From contig JAEYWA010000274.1 in NCBI GenBank assembly GCA_023431385.1, forward strand, positions 1 through 37,147: a stretch of DNA of 37,147 nucleotides. Direction: 5' to 3'. Below are positions 1 to 7,285 of this stretch, piece by piece. The translations under genes were made by a program, and so were the position numbers. Each line of letters starts with the position of its first letter. Within the stretch, counting starts at the first letter, position 1. The notes below the pieces were generated by a model that made no database searches, had not been told where the DNA came from, and saw only the letters and a program-made list of their open reading frames with translations. Source of the DNA: Bacillota bacterium. Its GTDB lineage: Bacteria; Bacillota; Clostridia; Acetivibrionales; DSM-1351.

Positions 1-2
1 AG

Positions 3-43
3 TAACGAGGCAATGCTGCCAGAATAACACCATTGCCTCGTTA
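3..43. terminator. Perfect hairpin, possible terminator of an upstream gene
   Basis: A 13-bp perfect inverted repeat (3-15 with 31-43, core CGAGGCAATG / CATTGCCTCG) encloses a 15-nt loop. On the plus strand only TTAAAA follows, so there is no proper U tract. It may end a gene lying left of the window, but its role is inferred from position only. Confidence 0.35.
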
Positions 44-123
44 AAACAAGCAGAGGTAATAAAATTTTTATACAGCCAAAAAATTTTATCTGAACCCTAT
101 GCGTTTTAAAAGGAGTCTATTTA

Positions 124-594
124 ATGAATATGAATTATGATCTGGTTAGGATTGAAGAAAAGAACGTAGTGGGGATAATGGTTCGGACCACTAATGAGAA
201 CGGTCAGGCTATGTCTGATATCGGAAAAGTATGGGGTGAGTTTATGCAGGGCGAAGCTTATCCCTCAATTCCCTACAAATTAGACACAAAATCTATCGGA
301 CTTTATACTGATTATGAAGGTGATTTTACAAAACCCTACAGTTTTTTAGCCTGCTGCGAGGTAACTAAAGTCCAGGAGCTGGCTGAAAAAATGGTAACAA
401 AAACTATTCCGGCAGGGACTTATGCAAGGTTTGTCGTTAAAGGACATGTCCAGAAAGATGTAGGCGAATTCTGGGTAAACCTGTGGAATATGCAGCTTGA
501 CCGAAAATACAGCTCTGACTTTGAAGAATATCAGGGTAACCTGGGAGATATGGAAAATCAGGAGATACATATTTATATTGCTGTAAACGAGTAG
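124..594 (+). CDS. GyrI-like / AraC effector-binding domain protein
   Basis: A 156-residue protein that is a stand-alone effector-binding (GyrI-like) domain. The pattern matches the family: an N-terminal strand (YDLVRIEEKNVVGI), a central Y-x-D-Y-E-G-D-F segment, and a C-terminal I-H-I-Y-I-A-V strand where ligand-binding acidic residues usually lie. There is no DNA-binding helix-turn-helix, so it is more like GyrI or Cass2-type drug-binding proteins than a full MerR/AraC regulator. The ATG is preceded by AAGGAG at about 7 nt, which supports the start. It stands alone, 106 nt ahead of the next gene. The ligand is unknown. The fold assignment is firm; the function is only a family-level inference. 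Confidence 0.8.
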   Translation: MNMNYDLVRIEEKNVVGIMVRTTNENGQAMSDIGKVWGEFMQGEAYPSIPYKLDTKSIGLYTDYEGDFTKPYSFLACCEVTKVQELAEKMVTKTIPAGTYARFVVKGHVQKDVGEFWVNLWNMQLDRKYSSDFEEYQGNLGDMENQEIHIYIAVNE

Positions 595-700
595 CACCGG
601 GGCAGTGAGACAGGGCCGGAACAGTATAGACCCAGCTGATTGCCTTTTACAAAACTGATGAGGGGTTCTCGGCTTAACCATTAAAACAGGGAGAATCATA

Positions 701-1459
701 ATGGAATATATAAATTTAAACATAGAAAATATTGATTCCGAAGACATTTGCTGTGCCAATTCAGATAAAAAGGGTGATAAATGCGCCGCCTCAAAGAAAG
801 CATGGCTCAGAGAGCGATTTCACGATGGAATGGTATTTAAAAAGTTGAACGTGCGGGGAAAGGTGTTTATTGAATATATTCCTGCGGAAAATGCATGGTG
901 CCCCATAAACGCCGAGGATTACATGTTTATTGACTGCTTTTGGGTATCCGGCAGCTTTAAAGGAAAAGGCTATGCGTCCGGTCTTCTGAACGAATGTATT
1001 GAGGATTCAAAAAAGCAGGGGAAAAAGGGCCTTGTAATCCTTTCATCGACTAAAAAAGTGCCCTTCCTTTCAGACCCTAAATTTCTGAAATATAAAGGCT
1101 TCAGGATGGCAGATAGATGTGAGCCTTATTATGAGCTGCTATATTTACCCTTCGCTGCGGATGAAAAAGCTCCTGAATTTAAGGAATGTGTTAAACAAGT
1201 CTGTATTACTGAAGCTGGTTGGGTTCTCTATTACACAAATCATTGTCCTTATACAGTAAAATACGTACCGTTAATAGAAGCTATTGCAAAGGAAAAAGGA
1301 GTGAGATTTACAGAGCATAAAATAACTTCAAAAGAGCAGGCACAATCAGCGCCTGCACCGTTCACAACTTACAGTATGTTCTATAACGGCAGGTTTGTAA
1401 CCAACGAAATACTAAGTGAAGCAAAATTTATTAAATTGTTAGAGGAGACGGGGCTTTAA
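701..1459 (+). CDS. yoaP: GNAT acetyltransferase with C-terminal YoaP-like domain
   Basis: 252 residues. The first ~150 form a GNAT N-acetyltransferase: the acetyl-CoA loop is seen as F-K-G-K-G-Y-A (about residues 86-92), and the strand VILSS follows. Residues ~160-252 match the YoaP-like tail known from Bacillus subtilis YoaP. This tail looks thioredoxin-like: a Y-Y-T-N-H-C-P-Y-T turn with Cys182 stands where a redox cysteine sits, and an A-P-A-P-F segment resembles the cis-proline loop. The thioredoxin comparison is my inference. GGGAG lies 6 nt before the ATG. The stop is 3 nt before the next gene, so the two are almost certainly co-transcribed. Substrate unknown. Confidence 0.8.
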   Translation: MEYINLNIENIDSEDICCANSDKKGDKCAASKKAWLRERFHDGMVFKKLNVRGKVFIEYIPAENAWCPINAEDYMFIDCFWVSGSFKGKGYASGLLNECIEDSKKQGKKGLVILSSTKKVPFLSDPKFLKYKGFRMADRCEPYYELLYLPFAADEKAPEFKECVKQVCITEAGWVLYYTNHCPYTVKYVPLIEAIAKEKGVRFTEHKITSKEQAQSAPAPFTTYSMFYNGRFVTNEILSEAKFIKLLEETGL

Positions 1460-1462
1460 GGA

Positions 1463-2347
1463 ATGGAGTATATATCTGCTAAAAGTATTATTTCGGGATA
1501 TGCCGAAAATAGTAACTGGTTTGGCAACAATTATAACATGAATATATATAAAGGCTGCAATCATGGTTGTATATACTGTGACAGCCGAAGCGACTGCTAT
1601 CATGTTGAGAATTTTGATCAGGTAAGGGCTAAGGAAAATGCTCTTTCCTTGATTTATCGTGACTTAAAAGCAAAACGGAAGAAAGGGGTTGTCGGAACAG
1701 GGGCTATGAGCGATCCCTATAACCCTTTTGAAAAAAAGCTTGAGCTGACAAGGGGCGCCCTTGAATTAATAGATCAGTTCGGTTTTGGTGTATCAATTGC
1801 CACAAAAAGTGATCTTGTGGAGAGAGATGCTGATATATTGCAGAATATAAAAAAGCACTCTCCCGTACTTATTAAAATAACAATTACCTGTTCCGATGAC
1901 CACTTGGCCGGAAAGATTGAGGCAAATGCTCCCTCTCCTTCAAAGCGATTTGCTGCAATTAAAAAACTCAGCGACAGCGGAATTTTTACAGGAATTCTTA
2001 TGATGCCTGTTTTACCGTTTATTGAAGATAACGAAGAAAACATCACTGAAATAATCCGTCTTGCACATGAGAACGGTGCAAGATTCATTTATGCTGCCTT
2101 TGGGGTTACCCTGCGAATGAATCAAAGAGACTGGTATTACTCAAAGCTTGATGAACTGTTCCCTAAAAAGAAGGAGCTGTATATTAAAGAATTCGGGGAT
2201 ACCTATTCATGTCAGTCGCCAAGGGCTAAGGAGTTATCTTCTGTGTTTAAGGAGGAATGCCGCCGGTATGGCCTATTATATAAAATGGAGGATATTATAT
2301 CGGAGTACAAGCGCGGTTACTATGACCGGCAGCTCAGTTTGTTTTAG
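1463..2347 (+). CDS. SPL-family radical SAM protein (spore photoproduct lyase-like)
   Basis: 294 residues. The N-terminal cysteine motif C32-x3-C36-x2-C39 (GCNHGCIYC) binds the [4Fe-4S] cluster that cleaves S-adenosylmethionine. The following D-S-R, the G-A-M-S-D-P-Y-N-P segment and I-A-T-K-S are typical of the SPL / Rv2578c-like 'DNA repair photolyase' branch of radical SAM enzymes. The length is normal for this short branch and lacks the extra domains of true spore photoproduct lyase, so the reaction cannot be named. The start is only 3 nt after the yoaP-like stop; a GAGGAG lies about 15 nt upstream inside the previous gene, so translation is probably coupled. Confidence 0.85.
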   Translation: MEYISAKSIISGYAENSNWFGNNYNMNIYKGCNHGCIYCDSRSDCYHVENFDQVRAKENALSLIYRDLKAKRKKGVVGTGAMSDPYNPFEKKLELTRGALELIDQFGFGVSIATKSDLVERDADILQNIKKHSPVLIKITITCSDDHLAGKIEANAPSPSKRFAAIKKLSDSGIFTGILMMPVLPFIEDNEENITEIIRLAHENGARFIYAAFGVTLRMNQRDWYYSKLDELFPKKKELYIKEFGDTYSCQSPRAKELSSVFKEECRRYGLLYKMEDIISEYKRGYYDRQLSLF

Positions 2348-2426
2348 AATTAATGTTTCCCCAAATTCTATCCGTTGGGTAATATATATTTGTTGGTGTT
2401 GTATATTTGCTACAAATTCATTTTAT

Positions 2427-3172
2427 TTACATTTTTTGAGTTATGTTTTTTCCGTTATACTTTTGAATGTCTTTGGCTGACAGGTCTATTACAAAATGTA
2501 TCAGAATGCCTGGTATTATCGAGCCTGTAGCAATATACAGGGCGTGAAAAAACAAGCCTAAAAGTCCTGTTCTTACAACGCCGGAAACTCCCTGATAGGT
2601 GTGTCCCAAACCCAAAATAATACTGCAAATGATTGCCGTTAAGGGAAGGTTGATTGCCGGAAACAATTGGGTAAGCGCCAGTGAAAGGAACCCTCTATAT
2701 AGGAACTCTTCTGTTAAGCCGGCAGTTATTGAAAGTACCGTCCATAATTTTTTTTCGCGATTGGTATCAGGCAATAAAATTGAAATATCTTGTGGAATAT
2801 CGGTGTTCATTAGCTTTTGTCGATATTTTGCACTTAACCTGGCGGCCATAAGCTGATAAACAATTATTAAAATAAACCAAGCGCAGCTGTTGCTACAATA
2901 ATAACGAACAGCCTGTTCAGCTCTGAGAAACGGAGAGTAACCCGGTTTATTCCAACCTCTCCCAAGGAAAAACCGTAAAACATCATATAAGCAAAAACGC
3001 AGGCAACAAGAAACCACAGCCCTCTTAATAACTTGCCATAGTATCTTATCCTTTCGGTGCTATCGACCATTTGTCTTTTGACAAATTTTCTATAGACTAA
3101 TAATCCTACCACAGGCTCATATGCCAGAAAGTATACCAAAAAGAGAATTAATATAGAATTCTGAATATTCAT
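2427..3172 (-). pseudogene. CPBP-family intramembrane metalloprotease, split by a single-base frameshift
   Basis: Two overlapping reading frames together encode one CPBP (Abi/CAAX) membrane protease. The first frame begins near 3172 (ATG; a TTG at 3193 is possible) with membrane segments and stops at 2867. The second frame supplies the catalytic part: G-L-T-E-E-F-L-Y-R-G (glutamate pair and arginine), G-L-G-H-T-Y-Q-G and H-F-V-I-D (metal histidines). The frames join naturally at A-L-G-L-F / I-L-I-I-V if one T is added to the T4 run (plus-strand A run 2869-2872). The gene follows the ribbon-helix-helix gene by about 30 nt in the same direction. All catalytic motifs are intact, so this is either a recent mutation or a sequencing error rather than an old relic. 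Confidence 0.75.
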
Positions 3173-3202
3173 GACCAATTTAGAAATTCTCAAGCAATTA
3201 AA

Positions 3203-3700
3203 TTATTTCTCACGTAATTCAGCAATAACCTTTTTAACCTCTTCACTGGCCCTGATGATTCCGTATACCTTGATTTTACTGAAGGTTTCTTTCACCAGCT
3301 CGGCGGGCACGTCCTTTTCGATTATCAGCATCCCTATCAGGAAGAGAGAAAGCTTGTTTCCGTTTTGTTTTACCTGTTCCAGTGTCTTTTTGCTATAGCT
3401 GAAGACACCGGTTCCTCCTGCAAAACCGTCATTAACACCTGTTGTGCTTAGGTTGACCATATTATTAATATCTACAGTTACTTTATTGATTTCTCTACTT
3501 ATATCATTATTGAGGGAATTGAGACCTAAGGCACCTGAAGCCTTGATGCTGCTTATATCCCCTGAATGTACCGTCATCTGATTCCTGATAGCGGTACGAA
3601 TAAAGTCGGTTCTATTGGTATAAAAACCCTGCTCCACCAGTAAATCAATATGACCAAGATCAATTGCACCAATATTAATAGTTATTTTTTCTGTTTCCAT
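3203..3700 (-). CDS. Ribbon-helix-helix (CopG-like) protein with long C-terminal extension
   Basis: 165 residues. Residues ~4-45 form a ribbon-helix-helix: a strand (KITINIG), then helices I-D-L-L-V-E-Q-G-F-Y-T-N-R-T-D-F-I-R and R-T-A-I-R-N-Q-M, with the F-Y-T-N-R-T-D turn typical of CopG/NikR-like repressors. The remaining ~120 residues are a Gly/Ser/Asn-rich stretch and a hydrophobic segment (LSLFLIGMLII, ~120-130) before a basic, charged helix at the end; I do not recognise this part. The start is set by GGAGG 8 nt upstream; a longer frame would start within that site. It leads the CPBP protease gene and probably autoregulates the pair. Confidence 0.7.
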   Translation of the reverse strand: METEKITINIGAIDLGHIDLLVEQGFYTNRTDFIRTAIRNQMTVHSGDISSIKASGALGLNSLNNDISREINKVTVDINNMVNLSTTGVNDGFAGGTGVFSYSKKTLEQVKQNGNKLSLFLIGMLIIEKDVPAELVKETFSKIKVYGIIRASEEVKKVIAELREK

Positions 3701-3947
3701 AAATTTGCCTCCACCTTTCAAATAATAATTAAAATAATAAGAATAAAAATCAGTGTAATTATTAATTAGGAATGATATAGTATTAATTTTTGAGAATGGT
3801 ATTTAGAAAACTTATAACATCCATACACCATCCATATATCCTCCATAAGCCATCTGCTTAGATTATATCTGTTTTATTATAATTTGTAAATATCTAACAT
3901 AGAATATTCATAGCCACGACCATAAAATAAAAATAGCCACTACTTAG

Positions 3948-3974
3948 TTTGGTCCCTATAAATTGAGGTATAAT
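3948..3974 (+). promoter_or_regulatory. Putative sigma-A promoter for the ACT-MBL gene
   Basis: A perfect TATAAT lies at 3969-3974, about 40 nt before the start codon at 4014. The -35 is poor (TTTGGT, 3948-3953, spacing 15), so this promoter may need an activator. The 290-nt divergent region also holds several short CATCCATA-like repeats at 3818-3852; nothing else is evident there. Confidence 0.4.
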
Positions 3975-4013
3975 AATTACTAGCTTATCAGATTTACTTA
4001 TGGAGGTTGGATA

Positions 4014-5573
4014 ATGCCTAGGAAAACATACGTAACAAACATGCCAGACAAAACAGGAGCATTTATGCTTGCCTCAAAAATAATTGCCAAACACAATGGA
4101 AATATTGTCCGGGTCAGCTACAATAAAGCAGTTGACCTTCATACACTTTTTATAGACGTGGAGGCCACAGAAGAGGAACTTACTTACATAGCAGAGGAAC
4201 TGGGTCATATTGGCTATCTCAATGAAAAAATATCCGAGACAAGAATTGTTGTAGTTAACATTAAAATTCCGGATAAGCCGGGTTCAGTTTTGCCAATACT
4301 CAGAATACTTGACAGGTATGGAATAAATATTTCGTACATAAATTCAAGCTCAAATGGGACTGAATTTCAAGAATTTAAAATGGGTTTGCTCATAGAAAAT
4401 CCAAAAATCATTAAAATGCTGCTTGAAGATATAAGTGAGGTTTATCAGATAGATATTGAGGATTACGACGATGCAGAAAACAGTTTGGACAATACAATTT
4501 TCTATATCCGTCTGGCTAATGAAATGCAGAAGCTTATGCATTTAAGTACTGAAACAACCATGGAGTTTATCTCGGAATCCAATCGCATCTGGCAGGTGCT
4601 ACAGGAAAAGGGTGAGAATCCTAAAAAAGTTTTTGATTATATCAGACGGTTTGCAAATTTTATCAGTCTCCACAGGGAAAGTAATTTCAAGGCCGATATT
4701 GAAAAGGTGCAAATCAGCCCGATGGTCACTCTGTATAATATTCAGCCGCCCTGCGGAAGCAATACTTACGTTATGGAGACTTCAAAGGAGCTGGTGCTTG
4801 TAGACACCGGGTATACCATCTATTCAAACGAAATGTTTGAGATTTTCAACAAACTGTTTGTGGATTGGCAAAGCAGACTCAAACGAGTGTATATTTCCCA
4901 TGCCGATGTTGATCACTGCGGCCTTTTATCACAGCTGGGAGATGCCGAGATATGTGTAAACCAAAAAAGTGCTGACAATTTAAGACGACAATACCAGGGG
5001 ATTCGAGATTATAGAGAGCATAACGATATCGGGCTTGGCTACAGCAAGCTCAGCCGGATAATTTCAGGGTATGTTCCTCCCAAGACAGATAAATTTACTA
5101 TTATTGATAACGGTGACACGCCGGAAGAACACAAGGAACTGCTTCATATTGGAAGCTTTGAAGTAGGAGATATGGAGTTCGAAGTAATTGAGGGCAGCGG
5201 AGGACATGTATACGGCGAAATGGTTTTCGTATGCAGAAAATTTGGAGTGCTTTTTACAGGAGATATATTAGTAAATATAAGCGGCTTCAGCTCGGAACGC
5301 GCTGAGTTTAATTTACTGGCGCCATACCTTATGAGAAGTGTTAATTCCGATTCTGCAAAAGCCACAGAAATGCGAGAGCAGATTACCCGTCTTGCCGAAC
5401 AAATAGGTGCTTGCATCCAAAAACCATGTATAATTTGCGGCGGGCATGGTCCTCTTTCCATTATTGATAATCACAGGCTTGTAAACATGATCGGTGCTGA
5501 AAGCATATCAATAAACGCTTCACAATGTGCGTTGGAAGGATGCCGGAACAAAGCTTGTGGCATTGTCTGGTAA
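4014..5573 (+). CDS. ACT-ACT-metallo-beta-lactamase fold fusion protein
   Basis: 519 residues in four parts. Residues 2-75 and about 80-150 read as two ACT-type ligand-binding domains (second one: V-N-I-K-I-P-D-K-P-G-S-V, D-R-Y-G-I-N-I-S-Y-I). A charged helical linker (~150-230) follows, then a metallo-beta-lactamase fold. The main metal motif is S-H-A-D-V-D-H-C-G (His296, Asp298, Asp300, His301), followed by G-G-H-V-Y-G-E, F-T-G-D-I-L and G-G-H-G-P. The H-x-D-x-D-H form, with an acid where the second His usually is, resembles the H-x-E-x-D-H of flavodiiron-type beta-lactamase domains more than glyoxalase II. GGAGG precedes the ATG. ACT domains usually bind amino acids or small effectors, so an effector-controlled hydrolase or redox sensor is plausible; the substrate is unknown. 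Confidence 0.75.
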   Translation: MPRKTYVTNMPDKTGAFMLASKIIAKHNGNIVRVSYNKAVDLHTLFIDVEATEEELTYIAEELGHIGYLNEKISETRIVVVNIKIPDKPGSVLPILRILDRYGINISYINSSSNGTEFQEFKMGLLIENPKIIKMLLEDISEVYQIDIEDYDDAENSLDNTIFYIRLANEMQKLMHLSTETTMEFISESNRIWQVLQEKGENPKKVFDYIRRFANFISLHRESNFKADIEKVQISPMVTLYNIQPPCGSNTYVMETSKELVLVDTGYTIYSNEMFEIFNKLFVDWQSRLKRVYISHADVDHCGLLSQLGDAEICVNQKSADNLRRQYQGIRDYREHNDIGLGYSKLSRIISGYVPPKTDKFTIIDNGDTPEEHKELLHIGSFEVGDMEFEVIEGSGGHVYGEMVFVCRKFGVLFTGDILVNISGFSSERAEFNLLAPYLMRSVNSDSAKATEMREQITRLAEQIGACIQKPCIICGGHGPLSIIDNHRLVNMIGAESISINASQCALEGCRNKACGIVW

Positions 5574-5602
5574 TTAGGACTATCGGACCATACCAAGTCA
5601 TT

Positions 5603-6295
5603 TCAACCAACCTTGTCAAAGGTCAGTTCACTGCCGTATGGCCTGAGAAGACTGTCCAGCTCTTTATTTTGTGGATTTATCCAGGCCATGGCCTCAGGTT
5701 TTTGGAGGATAACCGGCATCCTGCTGTGTATTTGCGACATTTGATGGTTTGCGTCAGTAGTTATTACAACAAAACGTGTTGAGGGGATGCCGGTCTTATC
5801 TAAAAAGCTGCCGTACAAGCCGGCAAAGTACATGAGCTGTGAGCCTGATGTGCGGATAAGGTATTTGTCCTTCTTTTTGGTGGAACCGTCGGCAGCTTTC
5901 CATTCATAAAAGCCGCTCGCCGGCACAAGGCATCTGCCCATTCCGAGAAGTTTGCGAAAGGTAGGCTTTTCGTGAAGGGTCTCACATCGGGCATTTATAA
6001 TGACTGCACTTGACTTCATATAGTTGGGGAAGCCCCATTTAAAAAGGTGTACCTCCCTTGCTTTTTCAGAACTGTTCAAACTTACGGAACTGGTAAAACT
6101 GGCAGCACTGATAGAACTGGCAGAACCGACAGAACTAACAGCCCTAGCGGTAATAACCGGAACTGTATCGGTAGGAAAGATCTCTCCGGTTTTCATTTGT
6201 TGAGCTTCATTTTTATATCGTTGATCAATTCCGTTAATAATCTCTATTAATTCCGAATTTTCTTCTTCCGTAAAGACCACATATCGTCCGCACAT
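5603..6295 (-). CDS. yedK: SOS response-associated peptidase (SRAP; YedK/HMCES family)
   Basis: 230 residues. SRAP proteins cross-link to abasic sites in single-stranded DNA through Cys2 and protect them. Cys2 is present in M-C-G-R, which also fixes the start: a longer frame exists, but GGAGG lies 5 nt before this ATG and Cys must be residue 2. Other expected residues are seen: Asn101 in N-A-R-C-E-T, Glu131 in G-F-Y-E-W and His190 in H-S-R-M-P-V-I-L. Between P-V-I and the W-G-F motif lies a Ser/Ala-rich insert (~51-80) encoded by a 9-bp tandem repeat. It points away from the upstream ACT-MBL gene, with only 29 nt between the two stops. No full LexA box was seen before it. Confidence 0.88.
   Translation of the reverse strand: MCGRYVVFTEEENSELIEIINGIDQRYKNEAQQMKTGEIFPTDTVPVITARAVSSVGSASSISAASFTSSVSLNSSEKAREVHLFKWGFPNYMKSSAVIINARCETLHEKPTFRKLLGMGRCLVPASGFYEWKAADGSTKKKDKYLIRTSGSQLMYFAGLYGSFLDKTGIPSTRFVVITTDANHQMSQIHSRMPVILQKPEAMAWINPQNKELDSLLRPYGSELTFDKVG
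6071..6151. repeat. Degenerate 9-bp tandem repeat inside the SRAP gene
   Basis: Nine consecutive 9-nt units with consensus ACTGGCAGA (for example ACTGGTAAA, ACTGGCAGC, ACTGATAGA, ACTGGCAGA, ACCGACAGA, ACTAACAGC). Because the unit is a multiple of three it stays in frame and encodes a three-residue periodicity (A-V-S, S-V-G, S-A-S, S-I-S, A-A-S, F-T-S, S-V-S) at residues ~49-75 of the minus-strand protein. Confidence 0.75.
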
Positions 6296-6434
6296 ATTAA
6301 CCTCCACTAATTGTTCTATTTTTATTATATCTGATTTTTAATGCTTATACGTATCAATTTTAATTTTTCAAGGGTTAATATTTTGATTTTGATATGTCAA
6401 TAATATAAGCATATAAACAAAACAGGAGGCTCTT

Positions 6435-6575
6435 ATGAATAATAAATTTAAAATTGCACCATTGGCAGATAATAATGAAGTATTAAATGATATATCCAGA
6501 CTGGAATCCGAACTGAAGAAAAAATCCGGAATGGATATAGTTTTAATCGCCTATACTAATTCAGAAAATAAATAA
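6435..6575 (+). CDS. 46-residue small protein, function unknown
   Basis: A short ORF with an ideal AGGAGG 5 nt before its ATG. The protein is charged and helical: an L-E-S-E-L-K-K-K-S-G heptad-like segment ends in a hydrophobic strand, M-D-I-V-L-I-A-Y. It has no signal peptide or membrane segment. Short Clostridia proteins with the same helix-then-V-L-I-A-Y pattern are familiar to me, but I know no function. Upstream, a 9-bp inverted repeat (6341-6349 with 6404-6412, ATGCTTATA / TATAAGCAT) could be a control site. A hairpin follows the stop at 6600. Confidence 0.6.
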   Translation: MNNKFKIAPLADNNEVLNDISRLESELKKKSGMDIVLIAYTNSENK

Positions 6576-6599
6576 AGTTAATAATTAATTAGTAAAAGA

Positions 6600-6630
6600 G
6601 ACCAGTTAATGTCGACGACTTTAACTGGTC
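6600..6630. terminator. Hairpin between convergent genes, probable bidirectional terminator
   Basis: A 10-bp stem GACCAGTTAA / TTAACTGGTC (6600-6609 with 6621-6630) with an 11-nt loop. On the minus strand TCTTTTACT follows; on the plus strand the U-rich tract is weak. It sits between the 46-residue ORF (plus) and the Pro/Gln-rich gene (minus). Confidence 0.55.
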
Positions 6631-6687
6631 AGTACTTAAATATTGCTTTTTAAAAGCTTATCTAATGATTGCTCATAATAAATATGT

Positions 6688-7191
6688 TTATCTTATGCAT
6701 ATAAATGTGTTAATATTATTAACCATAACCTCAAAGTAAATCCATCTGCGGCCATTCCATCTGTAACCGTAAACTATACGTGGCGTAACGCTTGAGATCC
6801 AGGCCCAGAAACGTCTTCCATTATTCAGCCATATAAATGCAAATCTGTTTCGGCAAAGTCTTATGGGGCCCGGGAAAAAGTTTGGTCTTCTTGGTATATA
6901 ATTTGGTGGGCGCATATTTGGTGCAAATTGACCGAAATTGTGGGGCCCCGGTGAATATGGCATTAAAGGCTGACCCTGGGGAGGTCCGAAAGGTGGTTGG
7001 CCTTGAGGAGGTCCAAAAGGTGGTTGGCCTTGAGGAGGTCCAAAAGGTGGTTGGCCAAAAGGCTGTCCCTGGGGTTGGCCTTGAGGAGGCATCATCTGCC
7101 CGGGCATCCCGTCCGGTCTGAGATCATCGTCATAATCATCAAATTCTTCATATTCACCATATTCATCATAATCGTCATATTGATCCGACAT
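6688..7191 (-). CDS. Acidic / Pro-Gln repeat protein with aromatic C-terminal domain
   Basis: 167 residues in three parts. Residues 1-28 are Asp/Glu/Tyr-rich (D-D-Y-D-E-Y-G-E-Y). Residues ~29-80 are Pro/Gly/Gln-rich with repeats of P-P-F-G-P-P-Q-G-Q. The C-terminal ~60 residues are a compact aromatic and basic domain (F-I-W-L-N-N-G-R-R-F-W-A-W, Y-G-Y-R-W-N-G-R-R-W-I-Y-F) that recurs at the end of small low-complexity proteins in Clostridia. No signal peptide is seen. AAGGAG precedes the ATG. A surface or spore-layer role is suggested by composition only. The repeat region is shared by a DNA-level 27-bp tandem repeat. Confidence 0.65.
   Translation of the reverse strand: MSDQYDDYDEYGEYEEFDDYDDDLRPDGMPGQMMPPQGQPQGQPFGQPPFGPPQGQPPFGPPQGQPPFGPPQGQPLMPYSPGPHNFGQFAPNMRPPNYIPRRPNFFPGPIRLCRNRFAFIWLNNGRRFWAWISSVTPRIVYGYRWNGRRWIYFEVMVNNINTFICIR
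6964..7062. repeat. 27-bp tandem repeat in the Pro/Gln-rich gene
   Basis: Two nearly identical 27-nt units (6991-7017 and 7018-7044), a diverged unit before (6964-6990) and a partial one after (from 7045). Each unit encodes P-P-F-G-P-P-Q-G-Q on the minus strand. Copy number is likely to vary between strains. Confidence 0.85.
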
Positions 7192-7285
7192 TTAATCTAC
7201 TCCTTTCAAGTAGTTTTCAATATATAATATGGTGAATCGGAATGTGAGGTTACATAAAGAATGCAGGATAATGTGAGGAGCGTTA

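Noticed and set aside
346..759. Minus-strand frame of 137 codons over the GyrI-like gene
   Set aside because: It is the antisense of a clear gene, has no ribosome site and no recognisable family; the same holds for the other antisense frames across the window.
2148..2480. Plus-strand frame running past the radical SAM stop
   Set aside because: It overlaps the radical SAM gene in another frame, has no ribosome site and no protein-like composition.
2866..2880. Programmed -1 frameshift in the CPBP gene
   Set aside because: The local sequence (GGT TTA TTT TAA on the minus strand) does not form an X-XXY-YYZ slippery heptamer with the needed phase, and no downstream stem was seen.
6301..6320. LexA box upstream of the SRAP gene
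   Set aside because: Only one half-site (GTTC) is present; no GAAC partner at the required 4-nt spacing.
6964..7062. CRISPR array
   Set aside because: The repeats are direct, spacer-free and in frame with a protein repeat.
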